The notes under the pieces were generated by a model. It was not told the origin of the DNA. It saw only the letters and a program-made list of their open reading frames with translations, and made no database searches. Position numbers and translations under genes: made by a program. DNA of 64,000 nt from Candidatus Woesearchaeota archaeon (GTDB taxonomy: Archaea; Nanobdellota; Nanobdellia; Woesearchaeales; UBA10216). Numbering within the stretch: position 1 is the first letter of the stretch; every line of letters starts with the position of its first letter. The stretch lies in assembly GCA_016185705.1 (NCBI GenBank), contig JACPMZ010000010.1, positions 126,913 through 190,912 on the forward strand, read 5' to 3'. Of the stretch, positions 50,383-57,828 are shown piece after piece.

Positions 50383-51155
50383 TTAGCATCGATGTATTGG
50401 AGTCTGGAGAGAGGAAGCTGGTCTTTGTGCTTAAGGGCGCAAATGCTGCCTTGGCTAATTCGCTTAGGCGCTCTGTTTTGGAAGACGTTCCAACAGCTGC
50501 TATTGAAGATATTGAGTTCAGAAAGAATTCCTCTGTTTTGTATGATGAGATGCTGGCTCACAGGCTCGGCCTTGTTCCGCTTACAACAGACCTGCAGGGC
50601 TACAACATGCCTGCTGAGTGCAAGTGCAAGGGTGAGCGATGCGCCAGCTGTACGGTAAAGCTCACGCTTAAGGCAGAAGGCCCTGCTGTAGTTTATGCAT
50701 CTGATTTGAAATCCAAAGATCCGAAGGTGAAGCCTGCCTATCCCGGCATCCCGATTGTTAAGCTGCTTAAAGGGCAGAAACTGGAGCTGGAGGCAACAGC
50801 GATGCTTGGAACAGGAAAGGAGCATTCAAAGTGGGCGCCAGGACACATTTATTACAAGCAAAAGACCGCGCTGACAGGCAATGCCAAGGATCCTGAAAAG
50901 GTTGTTCAGGCCTGCCCTCCGGGCGTGTTTGAGGTTAAGGCAGGGAAGCTTGTTCCAAATGAATTGCTGCTGCTGAAGTATGACTTGGCTGGGGCAGTGG
51001 AAGAAGCTTCCGGCGGCGAGGCAAAGCTGGAGCCAACCGGAGAGTATGTTTTTTACTTGGAATCATTTGGCCAGCTGAGCTGCAGACAAATAATGGAGAA
51101 AGCAGCGGATGTGTTTGAGTCACAGCTCACACAGTTCATAAAGCTGCTCAAATAG
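50379..51155 (+). CDS. rpo3: RNA polymerase subunit Rpo3 (D)
   Basis: 258 residues, the alpha-like assembly subunit that dimerises with Rpo11. [28 protein letters not shown], in outline, and [11 protein letters not shown] are the dimerisation core. A four-cysteine group [11 protein letters not shown] (about 86-96) follows; the later iron-sulfur-like domain of some archaea is reduced here to a single [12 protein letters not shown] stretch, so it likely lacks that cluster. Starts with ATGA overlap on uS11. Confidence 0.94.
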   Translation: MISIDVLESGERKLVFVLKGANAALANSLRRSVLEDVPTAAIEDIEFRKNSSVLYDEMLAHRLGLVPLTTDLQGYNMPAECKCKGERCASCTVKLTLKAEGPAVVYASDLKSKDPKVKPAYPGIPIVKLLKGQKLELEATAMLGTGKEHSKWAPGHIYYKQKTALTGNAKDPEKVVQACPPGVFEVKAGKLVPNELLLLKYDLAGAVEEASGGEAKLEPTGEYVFYLESFGQLSCRQIMEKAADVFESQLTQFIKLLK

Positions 51156-51169
51156 CCGCGCATTCATAT

Positions 51170-51268
51170 GCGGGGGTGTCAGAGCCTGGTCAAATGAGCT
51201 ACCTTGAGGAAAATTTTCAGAAGGGTAGTCCCTTAGTGGGTGCGCGTGTTCGAATCACGTCCCCCGCA
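51170..51268 (+). tRNA. tRNA-Leu, most likely anticodon GAG, with a short intron
   Basis: Type II tRNA with 7-bp acceptor stem GCGGGGG / CCCCCGC plus discriminator A (51268), archaeal Leu D-loop AGCCTGGTCAAA, long variable arm (CCC TTAGT GGG), and T arm GCGTG TTCGAAT CACGT. The anticodon stem CTACC / GGTAG only closes if about 13 nt between position 37 and 38 are removed (AAAATTTTCAGAA as the canonical choice), leaving loop TTGAGGG. Exact splice points are ambiguous by one or two bases. CCA is not encoded. Lies inside the ribosomal protein operon. Confidence 0.85.
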
Positions 51269-51292
51269 TTATACTAAAAATGGAGAATAAAA

Positions 51293-51652
51293 ATGAGAAC
51301 CGGTCCAACAAACGAACAGCTGCAGGAGCTTTTAGTTGAGCTAAAGGACAAGGGGCATAGGGATAGCTCTCCATTGCTGCTTCGTCTGCAGAAAGACCTT
51401 AGTAGGGCAACGAGGCAGAGAAGGGTTGTTAACCTCTCCCGCATCAACAGGTTCACTAAGGATGGTGAAACAATTGTTGTTCCCGGAAAGGTGCTCGCAG
51501 CCGGTGAGCTTGACCACGCTGTTACAATTGCTGCCTGGAAGTTCTCGCAGCAGGCGCTTGATAAGATTCAGAAGTCAAAGTCAAAGGCAATGCAGATTTC
51601 AGAGCTGATTAAGGAGGAAATTAAGGGCAGAAAAATCAGGGTGATTGGATGA
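51293..51652 (+). CDS. rpl18e: Ribosomal protein eL18
   Basis: 119 residues. RTGPTNEQLQELLVELKDKG, KDLSRATRQRRVVNLSRINRF, VVPGKVLAAGELDHAVTIAAWKFS, and the basic end match archaeal L18e, given in pieces. GGAG lies about 8 bp before the ATG. Comes 24 bp after the tRNA and overlaps uL13 by 4 bp. Confidence 0.95.
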   Translation: MRTGPTNEQLQELLVELKDKGHRDSSPLLLRLQKDLSRATRQRRVVNLSRINRFTKDGETIVVPGKVLAAGELDHAVTIAAWKFSQQALDKIQKSKSKAMQISELIKEEIKGRKIRVIG

Positions 51653-52056
51653 TAATTAATGCAGAGAAGCTTGTTTTGGGAAGAATGGCGGCTCTTGCTG
51701 CCAAGAGGGCTTTGCTGGGCGAGGACGTGAGCATAGTAAACTCTGAGAAAGCTGTCATTACTGGCGAAAAAAACCTCGTTATCAGGCAGTACCTTGATCG
51801 GCTTGATCTCGGCCAGCCGCAGAAAGGCCCTTTCATCCAGCGCAGGCCTGATTTGTTTGTCAGGCGCGCTGTAAGAGGCATGCTGCCAAGAAAAAATGCT
51901 CGCGGCCGTGATGCGTTGTCAAGGGTAAAATGCTATATTGGTGTGCCTCCGGACATGAAAAATGCAGAAACCTTCAGGCAGGCGCAGCTTCAAAGAAAAA
52001 CAGCCAGTTACATAACGGTTGGCGAGCTGTGCATGCATTTGGGTGATACGCGATGA
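51649..52056 (+). CDS. rplM: Ribosomal protein uL13
   Basis: 135 residues. MIINAEKLVLGRMAALAAKRAL at the N-terminus, VNSEKAVITGEK, and RAVRGMLPRKNARGRDALSRVKCY are typical of archaeal L13. Starts inside the eL18 stop and ends over the uS9 start (4-bp overlaps on both sides). Confidence 0.95.
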   Translation: MIINAEKLVLGRMAALAAKRALLGEDVSIVNSEKAVITGEKNLVIRQYLDRLDLGQPQKGPFIQRRPDLFVRRAVRGMLPRKNARGRDALSRVKCYIGVPPDMKNAETFRQAQLQRKTASYITVGELCMHLGDTR

Positions 52057-52454
52057 AGTTTTTTATTACTTCAGGAAAGCGTAAGCGCGCAACAGCAAGG
52101 GCTGTTATAAAACCTGGAAATGGTGTTGTTAAGATTAACAATAAGCTGATTGATTATTATCAGCCTGGCGTTGCCCGGCTTAAGCTGCAGGAGCCGTTAA
52201 TGCTTGCCGCTGCTCAGGCTGGCTCAGTCAATATAAGCGTTAAAGTGTCAGGCGGCGGCATGATGAGCCAGGCTGAAGCTGCCCGGCTTGCGATTGCCCG
52301 CGCTTTGTCAGGCTTTGCTAAGGATAAGAAGCTGGAAAAAACATTTTTGGAGTACGACAGGCACTTGCTGGTGGCTGATGTCAGGAGAAGGGAAGTGCGC
52401 AAGCCGAATCACCACGGCAAAGCAAGGGCAACTCGCCAGAAGTCATACCGTTAG
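52053..52454 (+). CDS. rpsI: Ribosomal protein uS9
   Basis: 133 residues. TSGKRKRATARAVIKPGNGVV, VSGGGMMSQAEAARLAIARAL and the C-terminal RREVRKPNHHGKARATRQKSYR (in pieces), whose last Arg reaches the P-site tRNA. Overlaps uL13 by 4 bp. The next gene has its own TATA-like box, so this probably ends the operon's main unit. Confidence 0.95.
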   Translation: MKFFITSGKRKRATARAVIKPGNGVVKINNKLIDYYQPGVARLKLQEPLMLAAAQAGSVNISVKVSGGGMMSQAEAARLAIARALSGFAKDKKLEKTFLEYDRHLLVADVRRREVRKPNHHGKARATRQKSYR

Positions 52455-52486
52455 GCTTATATACAACACAAAATTAGCTGATTGCA

Positions 52487-52684
52487 ATGATAATACCCGT
52501 ACGCTGCTGGTCTGACCATAACGTCATCGGACACCTTTGGGAGGAGTTTGTTGAGAGAGTCCAAAAAGGCGAGGATAGGAAGAAGATTCTTGATGATTTC
52601 GGACTCACGCGTTACTGCTGCAGAGCAATGTTCCTTGGCCATGTGGACCTGCTTGACACTGCTGCCGAGTTCAAGAAGTTTTAG
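52487..52684 (+). CDS. rpo10: RNA polymerase subunit Rpo10 (N), unusual zinc site
   Basis: 65 residues. MIIPVRCWSDHNVIG and LDDFGLTRYCCRAMFLGHVDL give the family. The zinc site is normally C7, C10 and the CC pair near 44-45; here position 10 is Asp (CWSDH instead of CFTCG) with a His at 11. The CC pair and Cys7 remain. Zinc may be held by Asp or His, or lost. TATA-like CTTATATACAAC at 52456-52467, about 25 bp before the ATG. Confidence 0.9.
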   Translation: MIIPVRCWSDHNVIGHLWEEFVERVQKGEDRKKILDDFGLTRYCCRAMFLGHVDLLDTAAEFKKF

Positions 52685-52831
52685 TGCCTGCTAAGCCAGC
52701 TTCTATATACGCATACACTCCATCTCAGCCATATTCTCTTCAGCTTAGTCAGGTTTTCCCGCAGCTTTCTTCTACTTTAAGTTTCTTCGCGGCAGCGCAA
52801 TGGTTGCAGCAGTTTTCCGGGATAGCGCGGG

Positions 52832-53755
52832 CTACTGTGTTTTGGGTATGTTAAGCGCTATAAAGGAAGCTGAGAAATCCGATACTTTTGTTACAAAATC
52901 GTTTACCGAGCATAATACGGCAGTGTCTGCGCCTTTGCTTGTTTTCAAAAGCTTTTCCATTGATTTTCTGAAGTCGTTTCTCTGCTTGTTCAGCTTGGTC
53001 AGTTCGTTTATGTCAAATCTGTAAAACAATTCGTAGTAGCTGCTGAAGTACTCGTTGGCAAATTTAAGCATCTCAAGGGCTGTTTTGCTCACTTTTGGGT
53101 TGGCTGACAGGTAAACGCAGATATCCTTGTAGTGGTCGCATATTTTCTCAAGGTTCCAGGCAACGACGTACATGAAGCACGTTTTCTTATGCTCTTTGTA
53201 TCCTTTTTTGTTTAGTATTCTCTCGCAGAAGTTGGTAAGCTGGTTGTTGGTTTTTTCCAGCACCAGCAGTTCATTTAGCTGGCCAAATCTTCCTTCAGCC
53301 AGGTAGCTGTAAATGCTTTCTCCCATGTTTTTGGTTACGAGGAAAGCCCTTCTCAGCATTGTTTCAAATTCCTTTTCCTGCTCCTCAGCAACAATGCGCA
53401 TTACGCATCTGTTTTTGCCCTGCTCAACCACCGCAAATCCTATCAGCATGTCCCTTATTGTTTCCTGTATGACGTTGATAACCGAAGAATCCTTGTAGGT
53501 TATCTCTATTTCGTTGTATCCTGATTTGTGCAGGCTTGCCAGCACCCACCTTCTTAGCGCCTGCGTGTCCAGCGCTGACGCATCTATTTGTATGCGCTCT
53601 GCATCTGTCTGCATGCTGCTCGCATACACCATCTGCTGTCCTCGTTCCTCAACATCCAGCTCTGCGCCCTTTTTTATGCCATACTTTTTTGTCCACTTGC
53701 TGGGCAGCGATACTACCAGTGTTTTGTGTGCGAGCTGTATTACCTTGCGCTTCAT
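52832..53755 (-). CDS. PhoU-like regulator with N-terminal AbrB domain
   Basis: 307 residues. About 1-45 (RKVIQLAHKTLVVSLPSKWTKKYGIKKGAELDV, in outline) is an AbrB/SpoVT-like DNA-binding fold; the remainder is helical with two PhoU-like three-helix bundles (RRAFLVTKNMGESI; NLEKICDHYKDICVYL). Archaeal proteins of this type are annotated as phosphate uptake regulators. No phosphate transporter is near. Divergent from the Lrp-like gene; two AT-rich boxes (53775-53845) lie between. Confidence 0.8.
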   Translation of the reverse strand: MKRKVIQLAHKTLVVSLPSKWTKKYGIKKGAELDVEERGQQMVYASSMQTDAERIQIDASALDTQALRRWVLASLHKSGYNEIEITYKDSSVINVIQETIRDMLIGFAVVEQGKNRCVMRIVAEEQEKEFETMLRRAFLVTKNMGESIYSYLAEGRFGQLNELLVLEKTNNQLTNFCERILNKKGYKEHKKTCFMYVVAWNLEKICDHYKDICVYLSANPKVSKTALEMLKFANEYFSSYYELFYRFDINELTKLNKQRNDFRKSMEKLLKTSKGADTAVLCSVNDFVTKVSDFSASFIALNIPKTQ

Positions 53756-53894
53756 GGGGACAGCCAGTCAGCACACATATATAAATATTTCGTTATTATA
53801 TAATTATAAGGTAATATATAAGTCTTAAGGATAAATTATATATTTCTGTCTGTCCATGATGCATTATATCAGTATAAGGTTAGAGGTGATGCAT

Positions 53895-54359
53895 ATGCAT
53901 ACGCGAAAGGATTTTGCCATTATATCTTATCTGCGGCAGAATTCAAGGATTAAGCTGTCAAAGATTTTTGAGTCCAGCCGGATTCCCATATCAACCATTT
54001 ACGACAACCTGAAAGTCAGCAACAAGGAGACCATAACAAAGTACACCTGCCTGGTTGACTTTGCCAAGCTCGGCTTCAATGCAAGGGCAAAGCTGGTAAT
54101 TCATTCAAAGCTTTCCAGAAAGAAGGAGCTTCTTGACTTTCTTCTTAACCACCCGAACATCAATTCGGTTTATAAGATAAACAACGGCTACGACTTTCTG
54201 GCAGAAGCTATTTTTCCGACGATGAATGATTTGGAGGAGCTGATTGACACCATAAAGACCAGGTTCAGGGCCAAGCGCCTTGAATCGTATTATATCATAG
54301 GCGATTTGAAACGGGAGGCGTTTCTCAGCGATCCGAAGATGTTGAATCTTGTAATTTAG
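53895..54359 (+). CDS. Lrp/AsnC-like transcriptional regulator
   Basis: 154 residues from ATG 53895, chosen because GAGGTG lies 6 bp upstream. N-terminal winged helix (about 3-45: KDFAIISYLRQNSRIKLSKIFESSRIPISTIYDNLKV in outline) and a C-terminal RAM-like alpha/beta ligand domain (70-140: NPNINSVYKINNGYDFLAEAIFP). Usually amino-acid responsive. Pairs divergently with the PhoU-like gene. Confidence 0.75.
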   Translation: MHTRKDFAIISYLRQNSRIKLSKIFESSRIPISTIYDNLKVSNKETITKYTCLVDFAKLGFNARAKLVIHSKLSRKKELLDFLLNHPNINSVYKINNGYDFLAEAIFPTMNDLEELIDTIKTRFRAKRLESYYIIGDLKREAFLSDPKMLNLVI

Positions 54360-54444
54360 CATTTGCGCTGCCCATGGCGCAGCCGGCATAGCGGAAAAAC
54401 TTTAAATACCTATAGTTTCCTATAGAAAGATACGGGTGATGGTG

Positions 54445-54654
54445 ATGAAGATTACAACAATTCAATTGCACGAAAACACAAGAAGGGATTTGGAGCAGAG
54501 AAAGAAGCATCCCAAAGAAAGCTATGAAGAAGTAATTAGGAGAATCCTGAATTCTGATGATATTCCTTCTATGGAAGAGATGTTTAAGGAAGCTGCTAAG
54601 TTAAAGCACAGGCCTTATACAGCGGAAGAGCTAGTTAAGCTTTCACACAGTTGA
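54445..54654 (+). CDS. vapB: VapB-type antitoxin
   Basis: 69 residues from ATG 54445; GGGTGAT lies 4 bp upstream. MKITTIQLHENTRRDLEQRKKHPKESYEEVIRRIL, in outline, is the ribbon-helix-helix type of archaeal VapB, followed by a toxin-binding tail. The PIN toxin gene starts 10 bp after the stop. TATA-like CTTTAAATACC at 54402-54412. Confidence 0.8.
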   Translation: MKITTIQLHENTRRDLEQRKKHPKESYEEVIRRILNSDDIPSMEEMFKEAAKLKHRPYTAEELVKLSHS

Positions 54655-54664
54655 GGCATGAAAG

Positions 54665-55042
54665 ATGACATTTTTTGTTGATGCTAATGTTATAACAGGC
54701 GCCTTCACCAATAATGCGAATCGCATAAAATGCAGCGAACTTTTGAATCAGCAATTTGTTACAAATACGTTATGTTTGGTGGAATCCCGGGAGGCAATAT
54801 CGCTTGTCAGTCAAAATGCTGCGTATGCTGCCCGCTGCATTAAATCCTTGTTTAAAGGATCAGGTTTTATTGTGGATTTGGATAAGAATCTGCTGTTTGA
54901 GAGTCTTAAGATGGCAGGCACGCATAATCTCGACGCTTTTGACTTAATCCATTACATGACTGCTTTGCTTGAGAACTGCGCCGAAATTGTGTCGTATGAT
55001 AAAGATTTTGATAATCTGCCAATCAAGCGCACCATTCCTTAA
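54665..55042 (+). CDS. vapC: VapC PIN-domain toxin
   Basis: 125 residues. PIN acidic residues are visible: DANVITG at the N-terminus, VESREAIS in the middle, DAFDLIHYM and SYDKDFDN near the C-terminus. A ribonuclease paired with the VapB gene directly upstream. Overlaps the end of the convergent dUTPase gene by 4 bp. Confidence 0.87.
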   Translation: MTFFVDANVITGAFTNNANRIKCSELLNQQFVTNTLCLVESREAISLVSQNAAYAARCIKSLFKGSGFIVDLDKNLLFESLKMAGTHNLDAFDLIHYMTALLENCAEIVSYDKDFDNLPIKRTIP

Positions 55043-55464
55043 CCTGTGCTTCCGAATCCGCCCCTGCTTTGCCCCATTGATTCCTGCTCGTCCCATTCAA
55101 ACTTGTCTATTTTGACGAATATTCCCTGCGCTATCCGCTCGCCTTTTTCCACAGTAACTTCCTTGTCTGTGCTGTTGTACACCTGCACCTTTATTTCATC
55201 ATCCTCGCCGCAGTAATCGTTGTCTATGACTCCGATTCCATGGGGCTTGTGCAGCCCTTTTTTCTTCGGCGTTGAGCTGCGCAAAGCAAGCAGGAGCATG
55301 TATCCGGGCGGCGTTTCCACTATTATGTTTCCGGGTATCAGGGCGATGCTTCTTGGCGGGACTACTGTATCTTTCCGTGCAGAAATGTCAAAGCCAACGC
55401 TGCCGGACGTTTTGTAGACAGGCAGCTCAATGGATTTGTCAATTCTTTTGATTTTCACTTTCAT
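55039..55464 (-). CDS. dut: dUTP diphosphatase (trimeric)
   Basis: 141 residues from ATG 55464 (MKVKIKRID). All five motifs: GSVGFDISA, RSSTPKK, GVIDNDYCGE, GERIAQGI and the C-terminal SRGGFGSTG arm that closes over the site. Converts dUTP to dUMP. Divergent from the helical protein gene; the reductase operon begins about 1.2 kb away, so nucleotide metabolism genes cluster. Confidence 0.94.
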   Translation of the reverse strand: MKVKIKRIDKSIELPVYKTSGSVGFDISARKDTVVPPRSIALIPGNIIVETPPGYMLLLALRSSTPKKKGLHKPHGIGVIDNDYCGEDDEIKVQVYNSTDKEVTVEKGERIAQGIFVKIDKFEWDEQESMGQSRGGFGSTG

Positions 55465-55621
55465 GCTTATTAAGGTGTTTTCCATCTGTTTTTATAGTTT
55501 GCCGAATTATTGCCATCAGCGCCGACTCCCGGCAGCAAACCGCTGCAGACCGAATTAATCGGCAACTCTGTTTGTTTGGCGTCATTGACAATTTGCCTTC
55601 CAAACTGCCCTCACCGCGCTT

Positions 55622-55665
55622 CCTGATTTTCCCCTCCCTAAATATTAAGGGAGGGGAAAATCAGG
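55622..55665. repeat. 18-bp-arm palindromic element
   Basis: CCTGATTTTCCCCTCCCT (55622-55639) pairs perfectly with 55648-55665 around AAATATTA. The arm CTGATTTT matches the central hairpin of the MITE-like element that lies 55 bp away. With it, this explains the 423-bp gap between dut and the next gene. Confidence 0.85.
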
Positions 55666-55720
55666 GCAGCTTAGCAAAACATCGGGAGCGCATGAACTTT
55701 TCAATACGACCGTTTGTTCA

Positions 55721-55843
55721 GGTAATGTCAAGTTGTGTGTCCTGCAATCCTGAGCTTGCCGATGCCTGCTTGGCTGATTTTTTTCTCCCCCCTTATTTTT
55801 TAGGGAAGGATGCGACGGTTTTGCCACTTAACTTGAAATTACC
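55721..55843. mobile_element. MITE-like element, copy 3, half of its hairpin deleted, with 9-bp target duplication
   Basis: 123 bp. Same ends as copies 1 and 2, but the right arm of the central hairpin is missing. GTTTGTTCA occurs directly before (55712-55720) and after (55844-55852), a perfect 9-bp target duplication. The loss shows the hairpin arm can be deleted after insertion. Its right flank joins the promoter (GGTTTATAAGTC) of the next gene. Confidence 0.9.
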
Positions 55844-55887
55844 GTTTGTTCAGAAGGTTTATAAGTCAGGGTTGTTATAGCGCTTTG

Positions 55888-56613
55888 ATGGCAAATGATG
55901 CATTAATTGAGGAAATCGCCACTCTTGGCGGTTCCAGAGTGTTGCGCACTGATGCTGAGAGGCGTTTGAAGAGTCTTTTGGGGAAAATCAGGAATTCAAG
56001 AAAGTTTCTTAACGAGGTCCTGCAGGACGATGATTCCGCTTTTCTTGCAAGGGCTGAGAAAACCCTGAAGCAGGATTTCAAAAAGCTTGGCATGGTTTTT
56101 AAGGACCTCAGGACAGAGAAGGCAGCTTCCAGCGATTATGAGGAAGAATTGGCCAGTCTCAGGCAGAAAGCTGAAAAGGTTGTTGGTCTTATTTTGCAGT
56201 CAGAATCCGGTAAAGGCATTTCTGGAAAAGCCAGGATGCTTGAGGGCGATATCAGGCGGCAGGTTATGACTTCGTTAAGGGCATTGGATGGCGTATTGGC
56301 TCATCTGGTTGATTCGCTTAAAGCTGTGGACCGGGCCATCCTTAATATTGAAGTTGCTGCCGGGCTGTACGTTGGCAATAAGGATCCGTTCAGCAGCAGG
56401 TACGAGTTTGGTTCGGAAATTCTTTCCTTTGTGGAGGAAAACAGCGGCGCTATAAGGGAAACTCTTGCTCGTGCCCTGCGCTCTTTGGAGGAAGCTGAGG
56501 ATAATCTCGGCAGCGCTATGGACAGCATGAACTTATTCCAGAAATATCTGGATGCTGAGAATAGGAAGGCGAAGTCTGTTCGCGATTTTGAGCAGCGGGT
56601 TGGCGCTGCATAG
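55888..56613 (+). CDS. Helical coiled-coil protein of unknown function
   Basis: 241 residues from ATG 55888, with a TATA-like GGTTTATAAGTC about 25 bp upstream. Almost entirely helical, charged, no membrane segment and no metal motif; long heptad-like stretches around 20-60, 75-120 and 200-241. Converges with nrdR, 14 bp apart. No family recognised. Confidence 0.7.
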   Translation: MANDALIEEIATLGGSRVLRTDAERRLKSLLGKIRNSRKFLNEVLQDDDSAFLARAEKTLKQDFKKLGMVFKDLRTEKAASSDYEEELASLRQKAEKVVGLILQSESGKGISGKARMLEGDIRRQVMTSLRALDGVLAHLVDSLKAVDRAILNIEVAAGLYVGNKDPFSSRYEFGSEILSFVEENSGAIRETLARALRSLEEAEDNLGSAMDSMNLFQKYLDAENRKAKSVRDFEQRVGAA

Positions 56614-56627
56614 CTGCCATCATGTTT

Positions 56628-57077
56628 TTATCTTACCAGCTTGTTTATCTCTTCCTGGAATTCTTTTACGTCTTCTATTTCGCGGTAGACGGCAGCGAAT
56701 CTTATGTATGCTATTTTGTCAAGCTTCCTGAGTTTTCTCATGACCAGTTCGCCTATGGTTTTGCTTTTGACTTCCTGGCCATCCAGTCTTCTTAAGTCTG
56801 ATTCAATTGAGTCTACCAATGCGTCTATCTGCTCGATTGATATGGGCCGCTTTTCGCATGCCTTCTGCACCCCTGTTTTCAGCTTTTCCCGGTTGAACTG
56901 CTCTCGCCTGCCGTCTTTTTTCACGACTGTAAGCTCAAATTCTTCAACCCTTTCATAGGTTGTGAATCGCTTTTTGCAGCGGAGGCATTCCCTCCTTCTT
57001 CTTGTAACTGAGGCGTCCTGTGGCTCCCGCTTGTCCACTACTTTTGTGTCCCTTGACTCGCAGTATGTGCATTTCAT
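56628..57077 (-). CDS. nrdR: Transcriptional repressor NrdR
   Basis: 149 residues, full length. N-terminal zinc ribbon CTYCESRD...CLRCKKRFTTYERVE and an ATP-cone (about 50-135) that senses ATP/dATP; represses ribonucleotide reductase genes. Typical of bacteria. Last gene of the reductase operon, with the adenosyltransferase upstream. Two NrdR-box-like sites lie at the head of the operon, so the circuit looks complete. Confidence 0.95.
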   Translation of the reverse strand: MKCTYCESRDTKVVDKREPQDASVTRRRRECLRCKKRFTTYERVEEFELTVVKKDGRREQFNREKLKTGVQKACEKRPISIEQIDALVDSIESDLRRLDGQEVKSKTIGELVMRKLRKLDKIAYIRFAAVYREIEDVKEFQEEINKLVR

Positions 57078-57171
57078 TTTTGTTCACCAAAAATTAAGCT
57101 ACGAACGCAGTGAGTTTGTTTCATTTTTGTTCACCAAAAATTAAGCTACGAACGCAGTGAGTTTGCTTCAT
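57074..57171 (-). repeat. 47-bp tandem repeat at the adenosyltransferase/nrdR junction
   Basis: Two full units with a period of 47 bp (units begin at the CATTTTTG at 57075 and 57122; a third begins at 57169 and is cut short). Each contains CACCAAAAATTAAGCTACGA and ACGCAGTGAGTTTG. The unit includes the ribosome-binding GGTGA and start region of nrdR and the end of the adenosyltransferase gene. Confidence 0.9.
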
Positions 57172-57700
57172 TTTTGTAGTTGTACACGGGATTTTTTTCT
57201 TTTATGCTGCTTTGCTGGTTTTCGTATCTCATGAGCATGTAAAGCAGGGAGGATAGTCTGTTGGAATATTTTAGCAGCTGTTCATTCAGCTTGCTTTTCC
57301 TGTCGAGCTTTACAAGCACGCGTTCGGCGCGCCGCGCAATGGCTCTGGACATGTTTAGCATCATTGCTGCCTGCGTTCCCTGCGGTATTATGAATTTGCT
57401 TTGTGCAGGCAGTTGCTGCTGCAGTTTGTCTATGAGTTTTTCCGTGTTTTTTACGTGCTTTTCTTCTATTCCCACTTTTGCGGTGTTTGCGAGTTCTGCT
57501 CCGATGGTGAACATGTCATTTTGCACTTCCTGGATTATCAGCTTGGATGTTTTGTTCGCAGAGAAAGACGCTGCAGCTCCCAATGCCGCATTCAATTCGT
57601 CTATTGTGCCTATTGCTTCTATCCTGTCGTCGTGCTTGTCCACTTTTCCGCCGAATATGCACGTTTCCCCATTATCCCCTGTCCGGGTGTAGCATTTCAT
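57146..57700 (-). CDS. ATP:cob(I)alamin adenosyltransferase (PduO type)
   Basis: 184 residues from ATG 57700, overlapping the upstream stop as TGATG. YTRTGDNGETCIFGG at the N-terminus is the ATP-binding signature; EAIGTIDELNAALGAA and RAIARRAERVL are also typical. Makes adenosylcobalamin, the cofactor of the NrdJ reductase encoded just upstream in the same operon. The last residues (EANSLRS) come from the 47-bp repeat. Confidence 0.93.
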   Translation of the reverse strand: MKCYTRTGDNGETCIFGGKVDKHDDRIEAIGTIDELNAALGAAASFSANKTSKLIIQEVQNDMFTIGAELANTAKVGIEEKHVKNTEKLIDKLQQQLPAQSKFIIPQGTQAAMMLNMSRAIARRAERVLVKLDRKSKLNEQLLKYSNRLSSLLYMLMRYENQQSSIKEKNPVYNYKNEANSLRS

Positions 57701-57828
57701 CATACATCGCATTTGCTGAAGCCGCAATCCTCGTTGAGGCATGAGTGGCATCCGTTTTCTATTTTTAGCGTGCTTTGGCTGCATGACGGGCACTGCACGA
57801 GCTGCATGTCATTGGCTTTCAGCTCCAT
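57700..57828 (-). CDS. Separate Cys-rich C-terminal tail of NrdJ (42 aa)
   Basis: 42 residues: MELKANDMQLVQCPSCSQ, then C-x-x-C at CHSC, and a last DCGFSKC. It starts with ATG immediately after the in-frame TAA of nrdJ, so it is the same reading frame. Class II reductases normally end in such a cysteine-rich, zinc-ribbon-like segment that carries reducing equivalents to the active site. Here it is a free small protein, or is added by read-through of TAA. Overlaps the adenosyltransferase start. Confidence 0.75.
   Translation of the reverse strand: MELKANDMQLVQCPSCSQSTLKIENGCHSCLNEDCGFSKCDV

Noticed and set aside
52685-52831. A possible RNA gene with TATA-like CTTCTATATACGC between rpo10 and the PhoU-like gene.
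   Set aside because: No recognisable RNA motif or stable fold was found; the AT box alone is weak evidence.
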